Of a DNA stretch of 64,000 nucleotides, positions 15,533-24,346 are shown piece after piece. Both the position numbers and the translations under genes were made by a program. Below the pieces are notes generated by a model. The model had not been told where the DNA came from and did no database searches. It saw nothing but the letters and a program-made list of their open reading frames with translations. This stretch comes from WJJR01 sp964440935 (GTDB taxonomy: Bacteria > Zixibacteria > MSB-5A5 > WJJR01), in NCBI GenBank assembly GCA_964440935.1, contig CAYTTY010000013.1:24601-88600 (forward strand). Reading direction: 5' to 3'. The first letter of the stretch is position 1. Every line of letters begins with the position of its first letter.

Positions 15533-18178
15533 TCATCGACTCCAGTGGCCCGTGACGATAAACGGCGCCCAGTGGAAGGGGTCGGCGGGACGGCCGCTGG
15601 CACGAGCGGCCTCAATGTAGCGAACTGAGTACTCCCGCAGGGCCTCGGCGTACGTGTCCGTTGTGGCGGAATGGACATAGCGCATGATGTCGGCCGTTGT
15701 TTGATCAGAGACCGGCCACATGGCACTGATAATTGTTGCCGCACCAGCCATTTGAAATGCGCGAGAAACTCCAAGGGTTCCACCCTGTATGCGATACACA
15801 GCCCCGCGGCCGGTCTCGCATGCAGACAAGACCACAAGACGCGTCGAGTCGAGCGGAAGCAAAGTGACCTCCTCGGCGGTCAGGATACCGTCTTGAGCGC
15901 CGGGAATGGTAACGTCCGGTTCATGGAGATTGGCCCCGGATAGCAGCAGTCCCGAATTCAACAGCGGTGACGCTCGATGAATCCAACTTGATCCTGCAAG
16001 CATCCGCCGACCACACTCATGGGGCATCAAAAACCCGTGCGTTGCCAGGTGCAGTACATCGTACTCGCGCGCACGCGCCTTGATCAATTCTTCCGAAGCC
16101 GCCGCTCCCGTGTAGACATCGGCCTTCCGTTGCCCCAAGCGCTTTCAATCACCGGCGATTGTGATCACTTCCTCGCCTGTTCCCGGCAACGGCGCGAGCA
16201 AAATGTCCTCAAACTCTTCGCATTGGGGCCGGACACTGCGGGTCACATACTCAACACGCTTGACATGACCAGCGGGCAAGTTCCCTGCTGTAGACCGACG
16301 TTTATCGGCAGGAGCGTTAAAATCGGGGTCTCCGAGTGCAAGCAGAGTTTCCAAGGGCTGGCGTTGCCGATCCCTGCCGCGAGTGAGATCATGAATACTC
16401 GATATTGTGTGCAGGGTGTGCTCTTCCACGAGGTGCGTGCCATCGTCTCGTTTTAGGAATGAAAAAGGAATGCTTGCCATCATCACTTCCGGCGCGATCA
16501 ACACAAAATCATGACGGACCGCATCTGCAATTGGCGCCCAGAGGTGATCGTACAGTGTGCGCGCGATAGAGTCGATTTCAGTATGGTAACTGTTGGACAG
16601 TCCAGGAGGAGACGAGCCGCGGTCACGCATCAGCGCTGACAGCCGGCTCTCGATACTGTCCAGGGGAGCGCTATCGCCTATTAGCCGCATCTGCTTCAGA
16701 CCGTCGTTGTCGACCACTACGGCGACATACATGGTTTTTTCATCATACGTGAGGGTTCTGCTGACATCCAGATAGCTAAAGTAGCAGACAAGCGTTGCTG
16801 AGTCGGGCAATGCCTCGATCACATCATCGAGTGCCGGCACATCAGAGAGTCCCGTCTGACGGCAATCGCCGGTCAGGTCTGCGAGATTCATCATGAGACC
16901 GTGTTGGACCCACTCCAGAGAGTCGTTCTGACGGCGTGTGTCCAATGACTTTTCAAGGGGGTCACGAAAACGGTTGGCCGCCGTGGCGGCACTGATCTCA
17001 TGCATCTGTTCGTAGGTCTCAGTGACCGGCTCAGTCCATACATCTTTCAGGCATTCACGCCGTAAATACAAGTCGTGCGGCGCCAGTCCGGCGCCATGGA
17101 TGAACTCTTCGAACATTCCGGCAGACACCACCTCATCGGGCTGTGGCATCTCAAAGTAGGCACTGGCTGCTGTCGACAGAGCGTACATCATATGCATCGA
17201 GAACTGCACTGCGTCCAAGTCTGTCAGTCCGCCACCGTGCTTGATGTAGTTGGTGCGGCTGATCCGGGTCGCCTCAAGCCCCAATGCGACGGCGTCATCC
17301 AACTGGTCATTGATGCGGCGCTCGTAGGAGTAGTAGCCGTAGACCCGCGCCAAACGGATATGATCGGGGCCGAGAAGAGTCTCGTACATACGCAGTGATT
17401 CCTCGAACAGCCCGGACATGTCTTTCTCCGGTTCGAGGAAAGTCCCTGCCACCGCCTTATAGAACAGCGCAGCCGCGATTTCGAGGTGGTCGCCGGAATG
17501 CCACCGGCGAGTGATCTCAATGGCCCGGTCTGCCTCTATGACGGCCTCTTCAAGACAGCGCAGATTGACGTGCAGGGCGGCCAGCCAGTTGTGATACACG
17601 GCCGCTTCCGGATGATCCGGACCATAATTCGCGACAATCAGATCCAACGCCTCACGGTATGCGCGTTCGGCGTCTTCATACTCTCCGATTTGCCGGCGCG
17701 CCCGCGCCCAGGCATCCAGGATTGAGGCATGGTCCATCGGGCTGATATCCGGCACACCGTCGATAAGCGCCACGGCCCGGTCGGCCCATTGAATCGAATT
17801 ATTTGTTCGTCGTTGGACTCGCGCGACTCGCGACATTCCTGCCCATGACTTGGCCAATTCGAGACGATCGTGATCGGGATTCCCCACAGCCAGATCGACG
17901 GCCTCGCGAAACAGCCGTTCGGCCTCGGAAAACCGCCCACGCACGCGGTACGCCTCGGCGCAGGTGTTGAGGACGCGAATGCGGTCAATGTCCGGCGTCC
18001 TTTGATCCGATCTGAGGCTTGCGAGGACTCGGGTTGCCAGGGACTCCGCCATCACAAATTCCGACATCTGAAGATGTGATGTAATCTGTTCGAGCGGTGC
18101 CTGATTCGATTGAGCATGTGTCAGGGTGGCCGTCAGTACTATAGTCAAAAGCCACAGCTGGATATGGAATGGACGCAT
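15533..18178 (-). pseudogene. Secreted TPR-CHAT caspase-like protein gene interrupted by one in-frame TGA
   Basis: Reading from the ATG at 18178 (AGGA upstream), a signal peptide (to 'THAQS') is followed by TPR-like helical repeats to ~residue 330, then a CHAT domain. Codon 678, TGA at 16145-16147, interrupts the frame after 'EEVITIAGD'. The same frame continues without shift: 'KRLGQRKADVYTGAAASEE', then the catalytic His region 'VLHLATHGF' and catalytic Cys region 'VVLSACETG'. The stop thus separates the protease dyad from the rest. A Trp-to-TGA change would explain it. It may be a nonsense mutation, a sequencing error, or (least likely) recoding. CHAT proteases often act in defence or signalling. 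Confidence 0.85.
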
Positions 18179-18614
18179 CTTGATTCCTGACCTTTCCGGG
18201 TCATCGGACAGTTCCAATATTTACTAAGTAACATTTTCTTCCGTATCGCGACAATAGATTTTGGGAGGAGTAATAGTGGAGTCCCATCGCAGTTCAAAGG
18301 TGCGTAATCAGCGCCTACACGTTTACTACAACTCCTGACACCTGACAATTAGGTGCGGGAGTGCAACTTACGCCCCCGGGGAGCACAGGTAGATAATGTC
18401 CTTATTACATTTACGCTACACACATGTAAGGCAACTGCTCCGCCATAAATCTCTTGCCAGGCCTGCTGGGGCCTGAACCTCCCCGGGGAGGATGACAACC
18501 CGCGGGCGCTCGCTCGCGGGTTTGTCGATTGAAAACAACTGTCACCCAAGAATACGCCCCGGGCCTTTGGGCCCGGGGCTATTGGTACAACAGCACGTCA
18601 GGAGCGACGGTTGT
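18179..18614. other. Intergenic region with several GC-rich hairpins
   Basis: No gene is supported in these 436 bp between the pilQ stop and the CHAT-gene start. It holds a perfect 14-bp palindrome at 18478-18491, an 8-bp stem at 18497-18522, a CAGGCC/GGCCTG stem near 18459-18476, and the strong hairpin listed separately at 18556. A structured RNA is possible, but I see no known consensus. Confidence 0.5.
18556..18579 (-). terminator. GC-rich hairpin downstream of pilQ, probable transcription end
   Basis: Ten perfect GC-rich base pairs (GCCCCGGGCC / GGCCCGGGGC) with a four-base loop lie ~35 bp after the pilQ stop. No U-tract follows on the - strand, so it may be an RNA-stabilising or Rho-assisted end rather than a true intrinsic terminator. 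Confidence 0.4.
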
Positions 18615-19928
18615 TTATGGTTGTGTGGGGAGTTCTTCCGGTTCGACGGAGCCCATCAGGGCGTTGTCGACGATCTCGGGCGTCACGAAGACGACCAGAT
18701 CGCGAGTGCGAATGTCCTTCTTGTCGTAACTGAACAGACGTCCCAGGACCGGAATGTCCATCAGCACCGGAACACCGACACGCGTGAGGATTTCGTCTTC
18801 GGTGGTCAGCCCGCCGATGACGGCCGTCTGACCGTCCGCGACGACCACGTTGGTGTTCGCGTTGTTGGTATTGATCACCACACCGGCTGCTTCAAACGAG
18901 AACGATGACCGTTCTGGCTGCAGATTAAGCAGGATGCGGTCGGATGACGTGATATGCGGCGTGACACGGAGAATCGTGCCCACCTCTTCAAACGTGATGA
19001 CAACGTCGCCCGATGCCGAGAACTGCTTAATCGGCACCTTCTGCCCCATCTGAATGCGGGCTTCTTTGTTCTCGACGGTGGTCACTTCGGGCTGCGCCAG
19101 AATCTTGCCGTTACCGGAGTTGACAATCGCCTGCAACGTTGCGTCCAGTCGCCAGTCTTTCTGCAGCGTACTGAACTTGTAGATCGACGACGGATCGGTG
19201 ACCCGGGTACCGTGATCGGTGGACGCATCATTCGCATACTTGCGATTACGTGAATCAGTACCGGATGTCACGACCGACCAGTCAATGCCGATTTCTTCGA
19301 GGTATTCGCTCGAGACTTCCAGCAGACGCGCGGAGATCTTGATCTGGCGTGTTTCCTTGTCCAACTCGGCGACATAGTCACTGATCCGTCCAACCGTCCC
19401 CGGCTCATCGGTGATGAGCAGCGTGTTGGTCCGATCGTCGACGTCAACTTTACCGCGCGACGTGAGCAGACTCTTGACCGGTTTGACGAGATCCTTGGCA
19501 TTGGCGTACTTGATCTCGATCAACTCGGTCCGCAGATCGACCAGTTGCCGCTTATCGGCTTCGAATCGTTCGAGTTCCTGGACTTCCTTGAGGTAGTCGG
19601 CCAGCAGCATGACACGGTAGTAGCCCTCTTCCTCAACCACCTTCAGGCTGTACGTCTTCGCCAGAATCGACAAGGCCTGACGCCACCCAACGTTCTTCAG
19701 ATTGAGAGTCACCTGCCCCTGGACAGCGGGGGCGGCAACGATGTTGACGCCACCATACTCAGCCAGGAAGTTGAGCACGGACCGGACGTCAGCATTCTGG
19801 AAATTGATGCTCTCGATTGGCTCCGCGCCCGCCGGCTGTGCTGCCGCGACGACGAGTGCAATCACACTTGCGATCAGTGCGATTCGCCTCACGGTGAGCA
19901 TCCATCGGTTCGTTCCTTGCAGCATCAT
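18615..19928 (-). CDS. pilQ: Type IV pilus secretin
   Basis: 437 residues, short for PilQ. A signal peptide ends near 'AAAQPAGAEP'. An STN domain follows ('SINFQNADVRSVLNFLAEYGG'), then an N1 domain ('VDVDDRTNTLLITDEP'). The secretin domain covers ~residues 215-425 and includes 'ILAQPEVTTVENKEARIQMG', 'VADGQTAVIGGL' and 'DIPVLGRLFSYD'. It forms the outer-membrane channel for the pilus. The usual N-terminal AMIN domains are missing; an AMIN-like domain is instead at the start of the adjacent PilP-type protein. Last gene of the pilMNOPQ operon, overlapping the upstream gene by 4 bp. Confidence 0.95.
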   Translation of the reverse strand: MMLQGTNRWMLTVRRIALIASVIALVVAAAQPAGAEPIESINFQNADVRSVLNFLAEYGGVNIVAAPAVQGQVTLNLKNVGWRQALSILAKTYSLKVVEEEGYYRVMLLADYLKEVQELERFEADKRQLVDLRTELIEIKYANAKDLVKPVKSLLTSRGKVDVDDRTNTLLITDEPGTVGRISDYVAELDKETRQIKISARLLEVSSEYLEEIGIDWSVVTSGTDSRNRKYANDASTDHGTRVTDPSSIYKFSTLQKDWRLDATLQAIVNSGNGKILAQPEVTTVENKEARIQMGQKVPIKQFSASGDVVITFEEVGTILRVTPHITSSDRILLNLQPERSSFSFEAAGVVINTNNANTNVVVADGQTAVIGGLTTEDEILTRVGVPVLMDIPVLGRLFSYDKKDIRTRDLVVFVTPEIVDNALMGSVEPEELPTQP

Positions 19929-21592
19929 TCGCCCTCACTCCCCTGATTACCTGTGGATTGATCATTATTCTCGGCACCCTCGGTGTCATTCTCGTAGGTC
20001 GGGTATTCCTGTGGGACCGCGCCGAGCGATTTCGACGGATCGGTGCCACGTGATGTTAGTTGTAATGCGACTGTGTGTGTCCAACCATAATCATCGATCC
20101 GGAACAACGCGCGGCTATTCTGAATGGCAATCAATGAACCATTTTTGACCGGATCGCCAACGCGCAGGATGTATCCGTAGCCTTCGAGGTTTTCCAGCAA
20201 CGCCAGGGCTTCATGGTCATCGCGCAGAATACCGACCAGTCGCAGCGTTTCGACATTGGGCAGTTCATTGGTCACGAAGCCGGATCGCTGGCCGGTGACG
20301 AGCGGATCGAACGGGTCACGGCGTCCCATGTCATCGTAGTACAGGATGTGACGCGTCGGGACACCACCGGCGCCCTCACCACTGCGACGATATTCGCCAC
20401 TGGCAGCGCGTTTTTGCGCCTCACGGATACGGGCCAGCAATTCTTCGCGGCTGATCTTCGAGTCCGGTGCGGGAGGTCCCTGCACTTCAGCCGATGGTGT
20501 TCCTTCACTCACTGTTGTGTACGGCCGCGGTGCGGACTGATCACCGAAGAATTTCTGTTTCAATCGTTCGAGGAGTGTCTCCTCTTCATTGATTCCCGCC
20601 ATGTCATTGGGCGTCGTCGCTGCGAACTGTTGCGATTCGTCGTTGGCAAACACCGGCGACTCATCGGACGGTGCTGTCACTGCCGGTTCCGGCTCACGGG
20701 TGGTTGCCCACTGGGACTCGGACACCGCACGTTCAGCCCGTTCACTGGCCGACTGTTGTTCTGCAACATCCGGACCCAGAGGACGCATCGATTCTTTACT
20801 CACGACGATCTCGTCATTGCCATCCATTGATTGCGACGTCGCCTTTAGCTTGTCCGGATTCTCGAGCACATCCGGTGCAAACACCAGCGGTGTTTCCGGT
20901 GGAATGAACGCTTCGACCTGTGAGCGTTTTGGTGCGACAGTCGGTTCCGCGTTGGCGGTTGGTTCCGGTGTCTCCATGGTCATTTCGCTCGCAGATCGTG
21001 ACACTGGCTTGTTGGCAACGACCGGTTCTTTCGCCTTGCTGCTCAACGTCGACTGCGCTATTGGTGACTGTGCCTTTTTGGGATTGACTTTGCTCTGTGA
21101 CTCGGTCGACGCCATGACCGGCTCTTTGGCCTTCACCGCATTGTCTTTCGCATTCCACACGGCAAAGGTCGCACGATCCGGATCGACCACACGCACGGTC
21201 AACGATGACCCGTCGCGAACGACACTGTAGGTCGCTTCGTCGGCCATATCCAGGACTACGCGCACGATCATCTTCGGCGACGTTTCGAATTGGCTGGTAC
21301 GGATCCGTTGGATGCGAGTGGCCGGCAGATTGGAAAAGCGCATCTGCCCGAGCTGGTGCGCCGCATCGCAGAAATCCAGCACAATTCGGAACGGTGTACC
21401 GTTCTCGGCCGGTTCTGTGAAGTGGTTGCAGAGTGTGTTGCCGCCACCGACAACGGTGAGTTCGGTGAATTCACCATTCGGTGAGAGGACCAGGTTGTTC
21501 ACACCGGTCTCGGCCAGGGCGCTCGCAGGAACACACAGTGCCACGGCCACGAGGCCCACTCCGATCAACCGACTGTATCGTCCTGACATCAT
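19925..21592 (-). CDS. pilP: PilP-type pilus assembly protein with N-terminal AMIN domain
   Basis: 555 residues, about three times a normal PilP. A signal peptide is followed by an AMIN-like domain at ~30-135 ('FRIVLDFCDAAHQLGQMRFS'). A ~250-residue low-complexity linker rich in Ala, Pro, Glu and Ser comes next. The PilP beta-domain is at ~410-520 ('GRRDPFDPLVTGQ', 'LRLVGILRDDHEALALLEN', 'YILRVGDPVKNGSLIAI'). There is no lipobox Cys, so the AMIN domain probably replaces lipid anchoring by binding peptidoglycan. Its position between pilO and pilQ supports the assignment. Confidence 0.88.
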   Translation of the reverse strand: MMSGRYSRLIGVGLVAVALCVPASALAETGVNNLVLSPNGEFTELTVVGGGNTLCNHFTEPAENGTPFRIVLDFCDAAHQLGQMRFSNLPATRIQRIRTSQFETSPKMIVRVVLDMADEATYSVVRDGSSLTVRVVDPDRATFAVWNAKDNAVKAKEPVMASTESQSKVNPKKAQSPIAQSTLSSKAKEPVVANKPVSRSASEMTMETPEPTANAEPTVAPKRSQVEAFIPPETPLVFAPDVLENPDKLKATSQSMDGNDEIVVSKESMRPLGPDVAEQQSASERAERAVSESQWATTREPEPAVTAPSDESPVFANDESQQFAATTPNDMAGINEEETLLERLKQKFFGDQSAPRPYTTVSEGTPSAEVQGPPAPDSKISREELLARIREAQKRAASGEYRRSGEGAGGVPTRHILYYDDMGRRDPFDPLVTGQRSGFVTNELPNVETLRLVGILRDDHEALALLENLEGYGYILRVGDPVKNGSLIAIQNSRALFRIDDYGWTHTVALQLTSRGTDPSKSLGAVPQEYPTYENDTEGAENNDQSTGNQGSEGE

Positions 21593-21617
21593 ATGCCTTC
21601 CTCGGTCTCGCGTCAGA

Positions 21618-22214
21618 TTAGAGGTCCGCCAGCATCAATCGCTCAGAGTCCTTCACTTTGTATGTCGACATGGTCAACTGAGCCATCATCGTAAACTCTT
21701 TGAACTCGTTGTTCGGTGAATTGAACTGCGCCACCGTCAGCATCTGCACGTCGTTGACGTTCACGATGAACGGCAGGTTCGCGACCCGCGCCAGAAAATC
21801 GCCCAAGTCATGGTAGGTCGAATAGACGGTGAGTCGAAAATCGTTCCGGTCGTAGAATCCCTGTGCCGCCGGCGGCAATGGTTCGATGTCGCCCAATCGC
21901 GTCGATGTTTCCAACGCCGCGGCGTGGATCTTGCTCAACAGCGGTGCGAGCTGGTCCTCTTCCGGGAGCAACTGCGCCACCAGCATGTAACGGTCGGTCA
22001 GGTCCTCGTATTCGCGTTTGAGCGACGGGAGCGATTGGAATTTCATCTCCACCGACTTCAGTTGCATTTGCAACGTCTCGTACTTCATGTAGCTCATGTC
22101 GAGTTGTTCCTGCTCGGGCTGGTACATCTTCGCGTGCCAGATGTACACAACCACCACGGCTCCAATCAGCATGAGGAACCACTTTTGTACTCTGGGATCT
22201 CTAATATCGGGCAT
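21618..22214 (-). CDS. pilO: Type IV pilus inner-membrane assembly protein PilO
   Basis: 198 residues: a short cytoplasmic N-terminus, one membrane segment at ~12-30 ('WFLMLIGAVVVVYIW'), and a coiled-coil stretch ('MQLKSVEMKFQSLPSLKREY'). A ferredoxin-like periplasmic domain ends it ('GFYDRNDFRLTVYSTYHDLG'). It pairs with PilN to link the PilM ring to PilP and the secretin. It lies between pilN and pilP in the standard order. Confidence 0.93.
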   Translation of the reverse strand: MPDIRDPRVQKWFLMLIGAVVVVYIWHAKMYQPEQEQLDMSYMKYETLQMQLKSVEMKFQSLPSLKREYEDLTDRYMLVAQLLPEEDQLAPLLSKIHAAALETSTRLGDIEPLPPAAQGFYDRNDFRLTVYSTYHDLGDFLARVANLPFIVNVNDVQMLTVAQFNSPNNEFKEFTMMAQLTMSTYKVKDSERLMLADL

Positions 22215-22267
22215 ATCGCTCCACCTGTTCCTAAAGCGTCAGAGACGCATCTTCATTCAGACGTGTC

Positions 22268-23002
22268 CTACTGCTCCTCATCCATGACCGCGCCATACAT
22301 ATCGTCATCGGCATCCACATCCTCGGCGCCGATTTCTTCACCGGTTGCCGGTTCATCCAAGAATCCACCGGCGTCTTCAGTGATCGGCTCCAACTGGCAG
22401 GCAACCTGGAAGTCGTATACCTTGCGTTCGTTGAGGTCGGTCATCTTCGCATAGTTCAGCCGAACATCACTGAATCGCGGCGAATCCTGCAGGTTCAGAA
22501 TAAAGTTGGCCAAACTGCTGACCGTGTAGCTGAATCCCGACAGCGTCAGCTTGTTGTTCAGGTTCGCCAGTGAATCGGCATTGGCATTCTTGTCCTTCTT
22601 GCGTGTGTTTAACGCCGATTTTTCCTCGCCCTGGTGGAACTCTGAAAGCCAGAGAAAGTCCGGAATGACGGTCGCCAAGTCTTCCAGGTTCTGGACCCAG
22701 GCGGCCCGGTCGCGATCGAGCTTCTCAATGGCGGACATGCGTCGCAGAATACGCGTCTTGACATCGACCAGCCGGTCGACCAGTTGAATGTCTTCGCGCA
22801 TTTGCTCGGTCTTCGCTTCGATCTTGGCAATGTCCTGATTGACGCTGGCCAGTCGCAGGCTCTGGTAGTAACTGATGCCACCCAAGGCGACCACCAGCCC
22901 GACCGCTACGGCCACGCCAGCCAGCATCGATTTCGACACGGCCAGGTTGCTGCGCCGGCGCCGATACTCACTCGGCAATAGATTGATCTGAATCATGGGC
23001 AT
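22268..23002 (-). CDS. pilN: Type IV pilus inner-membrane assembly protein PilN
   Basis: 244 residues. The N-terminal 'IQINLLPSEYRRRR' is the conserved PilM-binding peptide. One membrane helix follows at ~28-48, then coiled coil ('DIAKIEAKTEQMREDIQLV') and the periplasmic ferredoxin-like fold. The C-terminal ~30 residues are strongly acidic ('EEIGAEDVDADDDMYG'), an extension not usual in PilN. It starts 1 bp after pilM, indicating tight coupling. Confidence 0.93.
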   Translation of the reverse strand: MPMIQINLLPSEYRRRRSNLAVSKSMLAGVAVAVGLVVALGGISYYQSLRLASVNQDIAKIEAKTEQMREDIQLVDRLVDVKTRILRRMSAIEKLDRDRAAWVQNLEDLATVIPDFLWLSEFHQGEEKSALNTRKKDKNANADSLANLNNKLTLSGFSYTVSSLANFILNLQDSPRFSDVRLNYAKMTDLNERKVYDFQVACQLEPITEDAGGFLDEPATGEEIGAEDVDADDDMYGAVMDEEQ

Positions 23003-23003
23003 G

Positions 23004-24056
23004 CTACACCTCGCGCGCCGCCAACCCTACGCCAACGGCAAGAAGCGGTGCGATCTTCTCCGGTTGAAGATCTCCGAACAATTCGGGATCATACTCGATG
23101 TTGCGCAATGGATTCGCGATTTCGATCGGAACGTTGAGCTTCGTCTGCACGCATTCGGGCAGGTACGGAATCAAAGCCCCGCCGCCCGACAGCACGATCC
23201 AGTCGACCGAATCGGTCTTGGCCAACGTGCGGAAGTACGAAAACGCCAGTTCGAGACCGGTCAGTAACTCATCAGCCGCTGACATGATGGTGGCTTTCAG
23301 CATGTCCTGATCGACCGACGCTTCCAGCTCTCCGCGGATTACCTTCATCGTCATTTCCTGGTTCAAACGGAATTCGCGCTGGATGACTTCGTAGATCACG
23401 CGGCCGCCCGCGGAGACATCACGCGTTGAATGGAACCGTCCGTCTTTCAGGAACACCACATTGGTCGTGTCGAAGCCGATATTCACGAGCGCGGTGACAC
23501 GGTCGGGATCGATGTCGTAGTTGATTTCGTACGAGTTCAACACGGCAAAGGCATCGGTGTCGATCAGCGGCGTGTGCAGGCCGGAGTCCTCGAGGAGATT
23601 GAGGTACTCGAGCACGTACTCACGTCGCGCGGCAACGAGGAGCACTTCCATCTTGCGCGCTTCTTCGTCGGTGTGCAGCACGTGGTAGTCCATCGAGACG
23701 TCATCGACGTCGAACGGGCTGCGCTGCTCGGCCTCGAACAGAATCGCCTGCTCGGCCTCGGCGCCGCTTTTCTTGTCGATTTCGAATTTGTCGGTGATGA
23801 CACCGTGGCCGGCGACAGACACGACCACGTCGGTGGTGCGGGGATCACACTGATCGAGCAGACCCTGCACGCTGAAGATAACCGAATCGCGATCCTTAAT
23901 CTCTTTGGAAACAATCGATTCGATCGGGACTTCTCGGATACCGGCAGCAGCCAGTGCAAACCCATCGGCCTTGCGGTCCAATCGGACATATTTGATAGAA
24001 CTGGCACCGATATCCAGTGCGGCTACCGTTTTCGCGCGGCGTTTGAATGGAAACAT
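23004..24056 (-). CDS. pilM: Type IV pilus actin-like ATPase PilM
   Basis: 350 residues with the actin-fold phosphate loops: 'VAALDIGASSIKYVRLDRK' at the N-terminus, 'LVNIGFDTTNVVFLKDG' in the middle, and 'IVLSGGGALIPYLPECV' near the C-terminus. It forms the cytoplasmic ring of the pilus alignment complex and binds the PilN N-terminus. First gene of the pilMNOPQ operon. The 290 bp between it and the upstream regulator gene must hold the operon promoter, but I could not find a convincing -24/-12 or -35/-10 match. Confidence 0.94.
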   Translation of the reverse strand: MFPFKRRAKTVAALDIGASSIKYVRLDRKADGFALAAAGIREVPIESIVSKEIKDRDSVIFSVQGLLDQCDPRTTDVVVSVAGHGVITDKFEIDKKSGAEAEQAILFEAEQRSPFDVDDVSMDYHVLHTDEEARKMEVLLVAARREYVLEYLNLLEDSGLHTPLIDTDAFAVLNSYEINYDIDPDRVTALVNIGFDTTNVVFLKDGRFHSTRDVSAGGRVIYEVIQREFRLNQEMTMKVIRGELEASVDQDMLKATIMSAADELLTGLELAFSYFRTLAKTDSVDWIVLSGGGALIPYLPECVQTKLNVPIEIANPLRNIEYDPELFGDLQPEKIAPLLAVGVGLAAREV

Positions 24057-24346
24057 GTGATGCGCTCCGTATTGATGATGTCAGTGCGTGAACCCCACAC
24101 ACCACATCGCTCATGTTACACTGCGGTTGAAAGCGTGCTCACCCCGAGACCGCCTTCGACAGCCGCCACTGCCTGATAATTGCATCGGCGTGCGCGATAC
24201 TTTGATTTAGGCATTTTTTGATGCCCCAACAGGATTGAGTCCTTGATTGGCAACGATTTGATGGACCTCCAATAGAGCTGTGTCGCCTCATCGCTCATGG
24301 TCTGTTCATTTCCGGTTCTGTCCAGATTCGTACCGCCTGAGCCCTA

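Noticed and set aside
16090..16147. Selenocysteine insertion at the CHAT TGA
   Set aside because: No hairpin with an apical loop at the right distance is visible, and the site is not catalytic. A Trp codon mutated to TGA is simpler.
18300..18500. 6S RNA or SRP RNA in the hairpin-rich gap after pilQ
   Set aside because: The palindromes do not fit the 6S bubble layout, and the SRP core motif is absent.
24190..24240. Possible sigma-54 promoter before pilM (TTGGGGCATCAAAAAATGCC)
   Set aside because: The GG to GC spacing is 11 or more instead of 10 bases, and the sequence is better explained as a small GGCAT/ATGCC hairpin.
24116..24298. A 60-codon frame on the - strand in the gap upstream of pilM
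   Set aside because: No ribosome-binding site, no recognisable family, and the gap is needed for the pilus promoter; coding potential is not convincing.
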